DNA of 64,000 nucleotides, taken from Glomus cerebriforme (taxonomy: Eukaryota; Glomeromycota; Glomeromycetes; Glomerales; Glomeraceae). Below are positions 1 through 11,690 of this stretch, piece by piece. Both the position numbers and the translations under genes were made by a program. How positions within the stretch are numbered: position 1 is the first letter of the stretch; each line of letters begins with the position of its first letter. The notes below the pieces were generated by a model, which was not told where the DNA came from, searched no databases, and saw only the letters and a list, made by a program, of their open reading frames with translations. The DNA lies in NCBI GenBank assembly GCA_003550305.1, contig QKYT01000218.1, positions 4,436 to 68,435 on the forward strand, in the 5' to 3' direction.

Positions 1-1
1 T

Positions 2-217
2 ATATTTAGCAAAAATGTTCTTAATGATAATGAAAAGTCACAACTTAAAATTTTAATTGAAAATATAATCTATTATTGTAGGTTATCTATTATTTATGAA
101 ACACATTCATTATTTGAAATTATTTATATTAGACAAAAAAATAATTGTAGAACACCAGTAGAAGCAGTATACTTTTCATGTAAACATTTTAATATGGAAA
201 AAGAAATTAATAAATAA
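2..217 (+). CDS. 3' end of an unrecognised gene (partial)
   Basis: A reading frame is open from the left window edge through 71 codons to a TAA at 215-217. It includes the stretch RTPVEAVYFSCKHFNMEKE near its end. No domain is recognised. The amino-acid mix is more protein-like than neighbouring AT-rich frames, and a C-rich stretch with ACCTCTCCCCC follows the stop at about 279. It may be the last exon of a gene lying to the left or a relic open by chance. No start can be seen. Confidence 0.4.
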   Translation: MFSKNVLNDNEKSQLKILIENIIYYCRLSIIYETHSLFEIIYIRQKNNCRTPVEAVYFSCKHFNMEKEINK

Positions 218-1009
218 AAAATTATTTTTTATATATAAAATTTATTATATTTATTTATACATTTTTATTTAAATTTTACCTCTCCCCCTTCATATTTTTC
301 AGGCTAAAAGGATGTTAAACTAATTATTTAATTGGAATGGCCTAAGTCTGCAATACTAATATATGATTAAAAGTCAAAAAAATTTGAGAGGATTTTAGAT
401 GATAGTTTTTCTTTTAATTATTACCATTAATCTTTAAAATTATTATATATTAATTTTTATTAAAATTAAATAATTATTAAAATACTTTTACTAACAATTA
501 TTTATAATTAGTTAAATTATTAAACTTAATAAATATTTTTATATTTTTATATATATAAAATATTATTTTATAATTTATATTTAAATTTTATTTTATACTA
601 ATAAATTAGAATAATTTTAATACTCACCAGAGATGAATTTCACCAGAGATTAATTTAAAAAATAATTAACTAGAAGGTGAATTTTTAAATGATTCACTGG
701 AGGTTAATTTCATCACATCATGTGATTCTTATTACATAATTTTATATTTATTAATTTATTAAAGAAATTTTAGTAAATTTAGGATTTTATTATAAAAATA
801 TTTTTTTTTTATTTTGTTTAATAAATAGTTTAAAATAGAAAAAAAATAATTATTTACAAATAATAAAAAAAAAGAGAAAAGTAAAAAACATCTGCATTTG
901 TAACCATCTATTAAATTACCAATAAAAATAATTAATGTAATTAAAATGATGGAAAAAATAAAGCTTGTGTTTAATTAGTAATATATCACTTACTATATTG
1001 GAGTTTAAA

Positions 1010-1590
1010 TTATAATTGGAATTTAAAATATCAGAGTTTAAATTTAAGTGTCAAAGTTTAAAGTCAAAATTCAGTTAGAGTTTGAAACGTCAGAGTTTAA
1101 ATTATTAAAAGTCAGAATTCACATCTGAATTTGAAATGTTGGAGTTTGAAATTATAATTCACATCATAATTTGAAATATCAGAGTTTGAAATTATAAAAT
1201 CAGAGTTTGCAAAATATCAGAGTTTGAAATTATAGTCATATCAGAGTTTGAAATGTCAGAATTTAAAATTATTAAAAGTCAGAGTTTACGTCAGAGTTTA
1301 AATTATCAGAGTTTGAAATTATAATTCACATTAGAATTTGAAATGTTGAAGTTTAAAATTATTAAAGTCAGAGTTCACGTCAAAGTTTGAAACATCAGAG
1401 TTTAAATTATTAAAAATCAGAGTTCACGTTAGAGTTTGAAATATCAGAGTTTAAAATTATAGTTGCATCAGAGTTTGAAACATCAGAGTTTGAAATTATA
1501 GAGTCAGAGTTCATATCAGAGTTTGAAATATCAGAGTTTAAAATTATAGAGTCAAAGTTCACTAAAGTCAAAATTAAAATGTCAAAAGTT
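1010..1590. repeat. Degenerate tandem array, unit about 18-22 bp
   Basis: The motif TCAGAGTTTGAAATTATA recurs some 25 times in variants, interspersed with TCAGAGTTCA and TTAAAATTATTAAAAGTC. On the minus strand the 3' part reads as a low-complexity peptide of repeated SNSD units (1410-1607). That reading follows from the repeat and is not evidence of a gene. Confidence 0.85.
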
Positions 1591-1705
1591 AAAAATGAAA
1601 AATGCAACTATATAAAAAAACCAAAGAAATACAACTATTATGAACCACTATTACTTACAAAACATTAAAAAACAATAGCATAATACTACTATTACCTATA
1701 AAATA

Positions 1706-1707
<2 letters not shown>

Positions 1708-1745
<38 letters not shown>
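1708..1745 (+). repeat. Poly-A run of 38 bases
   Basis: An uninterrupted A tract. It could be a retroposition tail or simple homopolymer expansion; no coding sequence was recognised just upstream. Confidence 0.9.
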
Positions 1746-1750
<5 letters not shown>

Positions 1751-1925
1751 ACAAGAAAAAAAATAATCAAACTAGATAAAAATTACTAACCAAAAATGGT
1801 TAATATAAATAGGTGAAATTTAAAATATAAATTTATGCATTATGAAATCAAGGTGAAATTCACCACCCGGTGAATTTTTATTAAATTCACCTCTGGTGGA
1901 TTATTTGCAAATTAATCTCTAATGA

Positions 1926-2530
1926 CTGTCAAATAAATTCAATAAATTAATACTTATTTATGTAATTTTTACAAAATTTATATAAATTAAATTATTAAAA
2001 AACTGAAAATTTCAAATTTGCCATTAAAATTATTATGATAATTACTTTTTATTCACTAAGTTTTTTAATTTCTTATAAAATTTTACATATATTTAAATAT
2101 AGATGAATTTATTCCTTATTTTAAGTAATATTTATTATTACTTATTCCTAAGTTATAAATTATTAAAAATATCAAAAATGATATTTATAACTTTTATTAA
2201 GGTTTTAAGTAAATTTGTAAAGCAGACAAAATTACCTATAAATTATAATTTTAAAGGCTATATAAAGCTTATTGTTAAGTTTTATTTTTAAAAAAAAAAT
2301 TTTTATGTTAATAGCAAATGATTAAGTATGATGTATTAAATTTAGGAGAGTGAAAAATCACCTGGGTGAGAAATAAATTTTTTCTTTAAATATTTTAAAA
2401 TAATTTTATTTTTTTTTTTTGCTAAAAAGTTACATCTAAAGATTAAGTCCAAAAAAAAGTAAAAAAATTAGTTTAATAAAAATTTTTTATACAAGTATTT
2501 TATTATTAAAATAATTATTAAAGAAGTTTG
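1926..2530. other. AT-rich spacer
   Basis: No gene, RNA or repeat can be supported here. A 62-codon frame at 2103-2291 is composed of AT-rich codons only and looks like chance. Confidence 0.6.
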
Positions 2531-2918
2531 CTATTTATCATTGGTGATGATCATGTTTTCAAATTTAGTAATTCTGGTAATTCTGGTCAAAATTTAAGTG
2601 ATTAACAAATAATTTTCTTTTTTGGAATCTTGCGTAATCCAAATTTCAATTTTAGAAAAATAAAATTACCTTTTTTTGGATTGTGTAATATTACCTAAAT
2701 ATATATAAAAAGATATTCCGCCTAGCGTTAAAGTTTTTGCCCAAAATTAAGGATGTGATGACTAACATGTGACGAATAGACTTTCATATCTCGAAAAAAT
2801 TCTAAATCTCTAAAATAAATAGTAAAAATTGAAAACTGGGAATATGACATGATGTGATAAATTATTACATATATAAAGTCACGTGATTACTGTGATGATC
2901 ACCACTAGTGATTTGTAG
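2531..2918 (+). mobile_element. 388-bp MITE, copy A
   Basis: This segment aligns end to end, in the same orientation, with 22815-23201. Shared blocks include a pair of TTTTGGA(T/A)TGTGTAAT-like segments, TTTGCCCAAAATTAA versus TTTGGGCAAAATTAA, AACATGTGAC(G/A)AATAG, AAAATTCTAA and AATAAATAGTAAAAAT. The ends are imperfect inverted repeats: GGTGATGATCA near 2543 and the complement of GTGATGATCACC near 2892. No open reading frame is present, so this is a non-autonomous element. The superfamily is not assigned because no clear target duplication was found. Confidence 0.8.
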
Positions 2919-4139
2919 TATTTTTCATTATTAAAATAGATAAAATAAGACTTAAAAAACAAAAGTTTACTAAGGTCTATAATATTCTATTTAGAAAAAA
3001 ATTAAGTTATATTAAAACTAATTATAAATATAATTTTTAATGAATAAAATTTTAATTAATAAAAAAAAAGATTATATAATATGATTACTAACTAAATAAC
3101 TGATATTATAAAAAATTGTAAATTATTTTTTAAAAATTTTTAAAATTTGAAATATTAAAAGTATTTTTTTTATTTAATTAATATTAAAATTTTATATAAA
3201 TATTAAAATTTTAAGATAAAAAAATTTTACCTTTTTATTCAGAATAATTATAGTAAAATAGATATTAAAAGTTGATTCTATAATCAAAGAATAACTTATA
3301 ATTTAAAAATTAGAAAGATCTGATTAGTAATTATTAAGAAATTTGGTTTAACTCTTATTATTTATATAATTTTTATAATTATATACTGCTTTATTTTTTC
3401 TTTCTTTATAATAAATATTCAAATTATTGTTTAGTTGATTCTTTTATTATTAGTACTATTAATATTAGTATATGATCTATACTATATAATGCTATTTTTA
3501 GTTCTAATCAAAAAGCTGATCAATTTGTAAAATTTGTTTTTTTTTTTAAAAAATCTTTGACTAAAATTTATGACTTTTAAATAAAACTAAAGTTTGTTTA
3601 AAATTTTATAGATATATTATTTATTATATTTAAGAGATATACAATTTTAACTGTTTATTATTATACAAATAAAACTACTAATTATCTCATATATTAACAT
3701 AGTTTGCTTCTTTTTCATTATAATAATCATTTACTTCATTCTCTTCATTGATATTATCTCTTTTATCTTCTGGTACATTTATTTTATCATTTGATTGCCA
3801 TAATCATTCAAGATGATCATAATCAAAAATTCATTCACTTTCTGTTTGTTATTAGAAATACCATAGTATTTAAAGAATTACTAAATTAATTCAATATCAA
3901 TTGTATTTCATGATCTATTAACTAGATTGCAATGTATATATATTGCAATCTAGTTGCATTAAACTGTTACCTACTTATGAATAAATTATTACTAACTTAC
4001 TGTTTTTGATATTCTATAGCCTTTTTATTGTCAAAATGCTATATTTTTTTTATTATCTTATAGCTATCTGCTTGTTTTTATTACTCTATTCTTTTTTTAT
4101 TATCTTCTAGCTATCCACTTAATTTCAATACTCTGTGCC
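2919..4139. other. AT-rich spacer with no recognised gene
   Basis: Mostly A/T tracts. A short palindromic TATATATTGCAATC stretch sits near 3935-3952 (GATTGCAATGTATATATATTGCAATC). Nothing else is supportable. Confidence 0.5.
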
Positions 4140-4429
4140 TTTTTTATGGCCAATTTGCTATGCTAGTATTAGTTGTAAAATTCATGTTGCAATCAGGTGG
4201 CATAGTCAAATCATATGACTTCATTTTAGCCTAAAATTATAGAATAATGCTAGTCAAATTATTGTAATTTACTGTGCTAAAAAAATTATATGCGAGGTAC
4301 ATTTTAGAATTCTCGTCACTTTTCTATCACTTTTTTGCTACTTTTAAGGTTCTGATTGGAGAATCAAATAGTTAGAGAATTAGAAGTACTAAGATTAGCC
4401 TATATAATTGCTAGGAATTAGCACTGAAC

Positions 4430-4800
4430 TTGCTTGCAATCCTACCTTTATATTCTTATTTAATTGTCAGGTTGAAACATGAAGTGCTGAACTTATATAT
4501 TCTTCTCAATTGCTATTTTCTGATTTTCAGGTGAAATATAAAATGCTAAACTTGCAATCCAGATACTTTATTTTATTGATTGCTGAGATGATGTCAAATT
4601 TACAATCCATAGATTTTTCCTCTCAATTGCTATTTCTTGATTGCCAGATAAGTATAAAGTGCCAAATTTGCAATCTATTTTTTTGCCTGATTGCCAGTGA
4701 AGTATATGCAAAGTGCCAGTATTATGCCATTCTTACAATCTCACCTTTCATGACCTGTTTGATTATCAAGAATAAGGTACAAAGTGCTGAATTAGTTCAG
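4430..4800 (+). repeat. Degenerate tandem repeat, unit about 80-95 bp
   Basis: Four to five diverged units each carry the elements GATTGCCAGGTGAAGTATAA (or a variant), AAAGTGCTGAACTTGCAATC and TCTCAATTGCTATTTCTT. A 176-codon frame (4510-5040) crosses the array. Its content follows the repeat, so I do not call it a gene. Confidence 0.65.
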
Positions 4801-6707
4801 GCTATATTATTTTTATATCATTTTTCTTGTATCTTCCTGAATCTTTCTGCCTTTTCAACCTCTTTTCTGCCTATTGATGGTAGCATTTCAAGTTATAGTT
4901 TCTTATTTTCTTTCTATATATTATTTTTACTTAGAATACTACCAAATTTATATTTTATTTTATACTCCTATCTTCCTAGAACTCTTTCTTATATAGTTGC
5001 TACTCTGGGATACTTTAGGATATACTTCTCTGTAAAATAGATTTTTTTGAATTATGACTGATATAATACAAAGATATAATTTGACATAATTCATATGTTT
5101 TATTAGTAAAAATTATGACCAATGTAATTAATTTTGCTCATAATGAAATATTTTAACAATGGCTTTTTAATTTTGCTGAAAAGTATACTTTAAAATATTA
5201 CTGTATTAATTATTTTTGGTAATACCATATTGATCACTTTGAATACTACTTCTAAGTTTTAACCCAGTACTTTGTTGGCAAGCATATTCGCTTAAAATTA
5301 TATAAAATTTTTATTTTAAACTTGAAATTTTATTAGTGTATATATACTAGAAACTTTCTATTTAACTATATTGAAAAGTTTGCTTTTATCATGCTATTTA
5401 CACAAAAAAAATCTGGGCATAACTTACTTGTTTATTCTGAACTGCTTGAATTAAATTTTTAGTAATCTCAAGATTAAAAATATATTATATTCCTGTCTTA
5501 TTATAAATCATCAATAGAATTTTGAAGCATTTCGAATTATTTTAAAGCAAAAAAAAAAGAGAATTTCATGAAGATCTTGATTTTATCAAATATTGGTTAG
5601 ATTATAGTGAACAAAAAATAACCCATATTCATACAGTTTTTTATATTCTGTATTATAATTGGATTACAGTAAAAGAAGAAATTGCAAATATTCATGCAAT
5701 AATCAAATCCCATATAAATAATTTTACAACTGTTTTATTAAGTCTTCTGTTTTAAGAAATAAATTTTATGTATAATGGCAAATCTTTATAAATAGATAAA
5801 AAAATTGTTAAAAAATATCAATCTACTTGATGATATCAATAATATATAAAAAGAGTAAATATATAGACAAGATCATTAAGCTATATTGTTAAGTACTCTT
5901 AGCCAAAATTGCTACTTTTTACTAAGAATACTGATAATACTTATTTTTTACTTATGTAATAGTAATAGCCAAGTTTAATTTTACTTTCAAATTTACATTT
6001 AAGATTTGCATATATTCAGATCGATTCTTCTGACTAAACTAGTCTGAAGCTAGTAATTACTATTGCAAATTTCTGTATGTAATATTCTATTGTACCTATA
6101 AAATGTAAGACGAAATTGACACTAAAGTTTTGGCATATATCCAAAAGCATGAAGGAAGATGCTTAGCTAAAGTTAGTTTTAATACATATTTATGGTTGTG
6201 TAAGAAAAATCATCAATAGAAGGTGCCATATAAAAATATAAAACAAAATTATAGATGATACAACATTTGTTCTAATGTATTAGAAAGAACATGCCAGTAT
6301 ATTTTTGAAGATTTATTATATAAAAAATTCCTACTCTGAAAACCTAAATTCTTACATTTAAATGAATATAATGAAAAGCTAAATTTGGCCTTCAAATATA
6401 GTAGTAACTAACATTACCAAATCATTTCTTTTTTTCACCTGTAAGGGCAGATGAATTTAGATACACAAATCTGGTATGATTGGAAAAAGAGAGCATTATG
6501 TTACAAAGAAGAAGTAATTCTCATTACTATACCTACTGTATAGACAACGTATTTGGTTATCTTTCAATATCCATTTAGGAGGTAATTGCATATCCTTTAC
6601 AATTTAAAATTCTTCTCTTATAAATGAACTTGGACCATCACATAGCTTGTAGAGAACTGGCTGATTATTTTTCTTGAAAATGATTTAATCAAAAAAATTT
6701 CAGAAGA
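4801..6707. other. AT-rich spacer with short coding-like scraps
   Basis: Short coding-like runs occur on the plus strand at about 6100-6420, interrupted by several stops. They may belong to a dead transposon, but no family could be recognised. Confidence 0.4.
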
Positions 6708-7611
6708 TTAGTTACAATCAGTAATCCTCCTTCTTCTGCCTTCTAATTTGCCAGGTTCTAATAGATGCTGAACTTTAATATCAGATGATAGAAGGGGTTC
6801 ATCATAATCTATGGACCTTTTGTGTTTGATAGCCAGATCTGCAAAGATTTTTTTACCTTCCAATGATTTTTTTACTGCTTCATTGGATGACATATGTATT
6901 AACTTCATAGGGAAATCATTATTTATTATCATTAATGTAAAAGTCAACAACCCACTTTCTAGATCTATTAGTCAATGGTAAATATAAATCTATAGCATTT
7001 TGGCGAAAAAAGGCATGCTTATTAAATATTTAGTGCTCTTGTTCAATAATAGCCACACTTCATTTGGATTTAGCATACTGAATTCTCACGCTACATTTAA
7101 GTAATAAATCTCTATACTCACCCATATATTCAGTTCCTATTCACAATTAAAACTTTTGGCTAGCTAAATGGACAATTTGGATCATTATAAATTTTCTAAA
7201 TTGCTCTAGCCATTTGCAAAGCTGTTTTATCAGTCAAAGTGAAACTGCACGCTGATATCTGATTGTAATATCTTTTATCACTTCCCAATATTTATAAATT
7301 TGATTGCCAACCTTATCATGAGGCATAGGTGTAGTATCAGACTGGTGCACTTTATTCAATGTTTGTATGTTATTGAAAGAAGTATGCTGAATAAACTTTG
7401 GTTAAGGTTTATGAATCTGATGTAAAGCCTGTTTGTTTAACCAATTTTTGATTTCTGTAAGAGTAAACTCATATCCATTCTTACAGGCATTTCGCATTTT
7501 TTCAGCAGTCCAATAGTAACCTTCAGGCCTATAATAGACCTCTTGTAAAGTGAGATTCCGGTCAAGATCATGTGCTTTCTGAGGATCAATATAAATCAAA
7601 GGTTCTCCCAT
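6708..7611 (-). pseudogene. Decayed DDE (rve-type) integrase
   Basis: Read on the minus strand, this holds a retroviral-integrase-like protein in pieces. The N-terminal piece (7611-7402) contains YYWTAEKMRNACKNGYEF and LHQIHKP. The middle (7401-6951) contains KVHQSD, the likely first catalytic Asp, then GTEYMGEYRDLL, and AIIEQEH with the likely catalytic Glu. The C-terminal piece (6950-6708) contains SSNEAVKKSLEGKK, YDEPLLSSDIKVQHLLEPG and RRRRITDCN. Several stops and at least two frame changes break it. At the expected second catalytic Asp the sequence reads VN before RGTEYMG. Similar integrases are abundant in Rhizophagus, but whether this came from a retroelement or a Ginger/Polinton-like DNA element cannot be told here. 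Confidence 0.75.
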
Positions 7612-7633
7612 TCTCTTTTATAATCAGAAAAAA

Positions 7634-8216
7634 AAGGATGTCATTTTGCAGACCTTACCTAGACAGAGAAGAATATGCGAAGAATATAAAGCTGAATTGG
7701 TAGAAGAGAACTATCATCTTCATAGTGAATTGCAAATGAACAGAAGTTGATAGTAATCGTCAGAATGAGAGACGAATTAATCAACTGGAGCGAGAATATG
7801 CCTGATGTGAGCAAGAAATCCAGGATCTTAATAGGAAAATAGAACAGCTTAAGAATGCTTTGAAGAAAGAGATATTAGAATTGAGATCTGAACTCTTTAA
7901 CCTGAAAAAACAGCTATATCAGGCTAGAAAAGATGTATGAGATAAGGATAAGTATATCTCTAGCTTAGAAAAGCGGTTAATAGAATCTGAAGAGCAGGTA
8001 GAAAAATTGCAATGCCGAATTAAAACTATCTCATCACGAAAAAATTCTCCAGAGTGAGGGAATTCTCCAGACTTGTATAATTCTGATGATAATATGGCAA
8101 CAATAATAGAGCTAGTGAATGCCATAGATAGATTTGTGGATAATCCAACAACAGCTAGAGAAATCTTGGCAGACCAAATCAAAAGATCAAACAAAGTCGA
8201 TTCGCCAGAAATATAA
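7634..8216 (+). pseudogene. Decayed coiled-coil protein
   Basis: The plus-strand frame reads as a long acidic/basic coiled coil: EEYKAELVEENYHLHSEL, then after a frame change RRINQLEREYA, EIQDLNRKIEQLKNALKKE, ISSLEKRLIESEEQVEKLQ, and finally MATIIELVNAIDRFVDN. It is broken by about three in-frame TGA codons and one frameshift. At least two of the TGAs sit where an Arg codon CGA would suit the heptad pattern. It lies head to head with the integrase relic (22 bp between them), so both may come from the same mobile element. The family is common in AMF genomes and its function is unknown. Confidence 0.7.
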
Positions 8217-8860
8217 TGGTTTACAACAAGATTTAATTAATGAGCAATGGAGGTGCTAGTAGTTTGGATGAGAAACCGGAATAGAATATTTTTTCATTAA
8301 TATAATATAATATTCTAGCAAATTTTAGTGTTTTTCATATCTATATTAGTAGAATATGAAAGTAAATGTAATAATTAATATCACTTGTAAAAATACACAA
8401 CACGTTTAAAAAATCAAAGTAAAATCTTTATTATATTTTTGTAAAGTAATACGTGAGAAAGGCCGGCCGGCTGAAATTTCAGTCACAAGATTTTCAGATC
8501 CCCAAAGATCATAGCCATCAGATGTTTTAGAAATAAGTTATAAAAAAAAATAGAATAGGATCATCCCGGGTTAGTTATACTAACTGAGGTTAATTTACAC
8601 AGTATTGCATATCAATTCACAGTTGTAGTTAAAAAAGACAAAGTTCACTATGTGATTATGCGTGTCCACTAATTGCGCAATAATGTGGTGCATTAAATGT
8701 TACTAAAACTTATACATTTCACAGAGTAAAAACTTTATTTTCAAATAAAAGCAAGATTATTTATTAAGTTTCCTCCAACATCAGTAATATGGTGTAAAAG
8801 CTGTATAACACGAACAATTTTTTTCTATTTATTTTTTGTATTAAAATCTTGCCGAATATT
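8217..8860. other. Spacer with GC-rich palindromic motif
   Basis: At about 8461-8482 a perfect GCCGGCCGGC palindrome is followed directly by the 12-bp palindrome CTGAAATTTCAG. Further on, GTTAGTTATACTAAC near 8570-8585 is also palindromic. Nothing coding is supportable. Confidence 0.5.
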
Positions 8861-9042
8861 CCCATCCAATCTTTGGTACTAATTTAGAAGCCAACTGACG
8901 TTGACATTTTAAAAGCCCTTGATAAATTAGTTTGGGTTGTTCGAACCAAGCATTAAGTAAACCAGCAAGACGAGATTCAATCTCACACTATACACCTTAA
9001 AGAAATTGATCCACTATTCTAATTTCGGATTGATTTGGACTT
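8861..9042 (-). pseudogene. Short coding-like relic
   Basis: Minus-strand text such as CEIESRLAGLLNAWFEQPK and LLKCQRQLASKLVPKIGW is clearly more protein-like than its surroundings, but stops interrupt it and no family is recognised. It lies just downstream of the Crinkler-type pseudogene and may be a worn extension of it or of a nested element. Confidence 0.35.
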
Positions 9043-10905
9043 TCAGAGCCCATTGTTTAACATTTTTAATGGCAGAATCCATTTTGAGACTGGTCGATCT
9101 TCATTAGAATTCTTGTCTTTAGTTGTGTAGTTTTGATGTTTAAAATTATCATATATATCATCCGGAACAATGAAATAAAGTTGAATATTAACATTTGGAT
9201 CATTAATATAAACTGGCATACTTTTTATCACTTTTGCCAGTTCAACTTGTTTTACTGGATGATGCTCCGATACTGTGACTTAAAAAATGTAATTAGGTGT
9301 TACAAAAAAGTCTACTGCACCAAATTTTGTTTATTTGGTACAATAACTATTTTTTCTTTAGAATACGAATACTTTGAGAGATCAGGTAAATTTTTTACAA
9401 CTCCAATTTTTGGCTTACAATGTATGGAAAATTGATCTTCTCCTTCATCTCCCAACTTCCTTACTTCAAATTTCTGGTCTCCAGTACGAAATAGATGGAT
9501 TACGTAACACTCAAATAAGAATCCCCTTGCGCTAGCCATATAAGGATCTCGCATACAATCAACCCATGCCTTTTCCTCTAATCTTTCTTGAATTCTATCG
9601 AATACATAAACAGAAGCCCATGCATAATGGTAATCACAATGTGTTTCGTCTGGCAATCTGTGGACAATGCGATTGCTTATTTCAACATGGGTTCCTTCAT
9701 TCTCGGTAAAACATTTTATAATTTTATCAAAGCCGTCAGTTTCTGAAATAGCTAATTCAATGCGTTTGCAAGCTTCTTTCTCAACCATTTCCATTTCTTT
9801 AGTGTCAGGTCTTCCTTCCTGTCCAATACTATTTCCAATAACATTTCGTATTGATATCTCAACATGCTGGAGGACGTATCTAGGCACTCCACCTGCTTTA
9901 TGGAAAAGATTAATCATTATTTCTTCCGGCACTAGTGGAAAAACATGCTCCCGGCAAGATAATAATTCTTCTAATGTCCATGGACCCATATAAAATTCAA
10001 TTGGATGACGCTTCTCAAATTCTTGAAAGTCCTTTGTCCCGATTCCATTTGGTGATAAGGCGACTATTGTCTTTGCCTGAACTAATCTTGGAGATATGAT
10101 ACCGTCCGCCAGGTACCATGTTGTAGGTAAATTAAGCAGATACATGAAATCTAAATATTTTCCAGAGGATATCGTTAAATTTTCTTCGATGCAGAAATAT
10201 TCATCGTTAACAGGCTGGAAAATGACAGTGGCATCTTTGCATAAAAGTTGGATTAAGACGTAAATCAGGAAACATGATTTCCCGATACCCGATGTGCCAG
10301 TGATAAAAAATTTACTTAAACCGTCATCTGATTTCTTTTTCAATTGGCTATAAAGATACTTTCTTACATAAAGTACGCTCTTCTCTAATACAGCAAGCTT
10401 TTCGTTATGTTGAATAATAGTATTATTTTGTTGATCAAGTTGCTTTTCACGTAGTTTATCCTTTTGGTTCTTTACTAGATTACAAATGTTCTCAAGTAAC
10501 GGGTCTGATAAGTTGTGTAATAGTTTTGAAAAGACATTAATTACGGGATTTTGAGACTCACTTTACACATTGCGAGAGCTTACCCAATTTTTGCTGCTTT
10601 ATTTAATTCATCTGGTTTACGTTTCCCTGTACAGGAAAAGCACGTTAGTCAATGACACAACGCAGAAAAGATTACGAGTCACGTTCTAGTTGACCAATCA
10701 TTACGACGCAAAGGCTTACCTTGATGTTCATCTAAATTGGGTTAGGAGAAGACCCAAAAAAGGCAAAGTTAGTTACTGGGCAAGAATAATAGGTCTTTTG
10801 ACGAGTAAACCAACTTACTGCTAACTTGAAAGGCTTCGTTAACTTGTTCAGGTGTTGCTTCAGGAAAATGTTTTATGTAAGGTCGAGAAATTCTAAAAAT
10901 TCCAT
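9043..10905 (-). pseudogene. Crinkler/RHS-type NTPase-nuclease effector gene, broken
   Basis: The largest open stretch (10343-9312, 343 codons) begins with a P-loop, GTSGIGKS (Walker A). It continues with TWYLADG, IVALSPNG (likely Walker B/sensor area), GGVPRYVLQ and GFLFECYVIHLF, the order seen in Crinkler (CRN) and trypanosome RHS proteins. Upstream pieces extend it: 10819-10905 (ISRPYIKHFPEATPEQ), 10626 downward (KRKPDELNKAAKIG) and a coiled-coil linker before the P-loop. The downstream part (9311-9043) is the C-terminal restriction-endonuclease-like domain, with VSEHHPVKQ and LYFIVPDDIYDNF. The frame breaks between NTPase and nuclease at about 9312, and a TAA interrupts the nuclease core near 9279-9281. 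Near 10580 a GGGTAA leaves no intron longer than about 23 nt, another probable lesion. No start codon was found. In this family the NTPase drives delivery or assembly and the nuclease acts on DNA. Confidence 0.75.
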
Positions 10906-11690
10906 CTTATTTTATTTAGTTGTAGCTATGGTTTTGGAAGAAGTAAAGATAAAAAATAAAATTAAAAACGTGAGCGCGTCTAAATCTGAATAAGCTTTTA
11001 TTAAACTTACGCGTTTTGTAAGTCCGAATTATTCGTAGTAAGATACACACAAATTTTATTATATCACTAATCACATCAAATTTTAATATGTTATAAATAG
11101 ATATCTATTTTACAATATATAAAAATTTGATTTAATTTGGATTACTAGTTATTAAAAATTCGGCATATAAAATAATTTACAGGTTTATAAATTAAGTATA
11201 AATACTTTGGTAATAATATCAAATTTTAAAATCTTAGTATTTAATAAAGTATGTATGAGAGATTTATAAATAAAATTTCAGCCTTATAGTTATTGAAATA
11301 TGCAGCATTTTATTACAACAATTTTTTTCATAACACACTGTATAAAGTAAATTGAAAGCTTTTTCATATTATATGAGTCTCGTAGTTATACTTATCATTA
11401 TGTAATACTAATATCCTCTCTAATTATATTAAGCATATCTTGTTCGCGTCTGATGAAATTTTTTGTACGAGTAATTGTGAATATTAAATAAACCTTATGA
11501 AATCGACCATTAAGGAAACCATATTTTGAGAGATAACATAAAATCAAAATTTCTTTATGTGATGAACCTGAAACTAAGTGTCATATGCAAGAAGAAAAAG
11601 ATCTTTAAGCTTTTACAGATTTACTTTTATATGCAAATTGAATTATTAGTGAAAGTTAATAAAATATGTGCAGTAAAAATCAGACACACC
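10906..11690. other. Spacer upstream of the Crinkler relic
   Basis: AT-rich with some CpG-containing stretches. No gene or RNA can be supported. Confidence 0.5.

Larger units (their letters stand above)
628..1925. mobile_element. Candidate decayed inverted-repeat element around the tandem array
   Basis: A cluster at 628-731 contains CACCAGAGATTAATTT-like and AGGTGAATTT motifs. The reverse complement of 1850-1925 carries the same motifs (TAGAGATTAATTT, CACCAGAGGTGAATTT). This suggests worn inverted ends flanking the 1.0-1.6 kb array. The match is imperfect and no target duplication was found, so the boundaries are only approximate. Confidence 0.3.

Noticed and set aside
1010..1590. CRISPR-like array
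   Set aside because: Units are contiguous and degenerate, without spacers of constant length, and the genome is clearly eukaryotic.
4510..5040. 176-codon plus-strand frame
   Set aside because: It follows a degenerate tandem repeat in its first half and then hydrophobic AT-rich codons; no domain or splice support.
9667..9993. 108-codon plus-strand frame
   Set aside because: Antisense shadow of the Crinkler-type NTPase.
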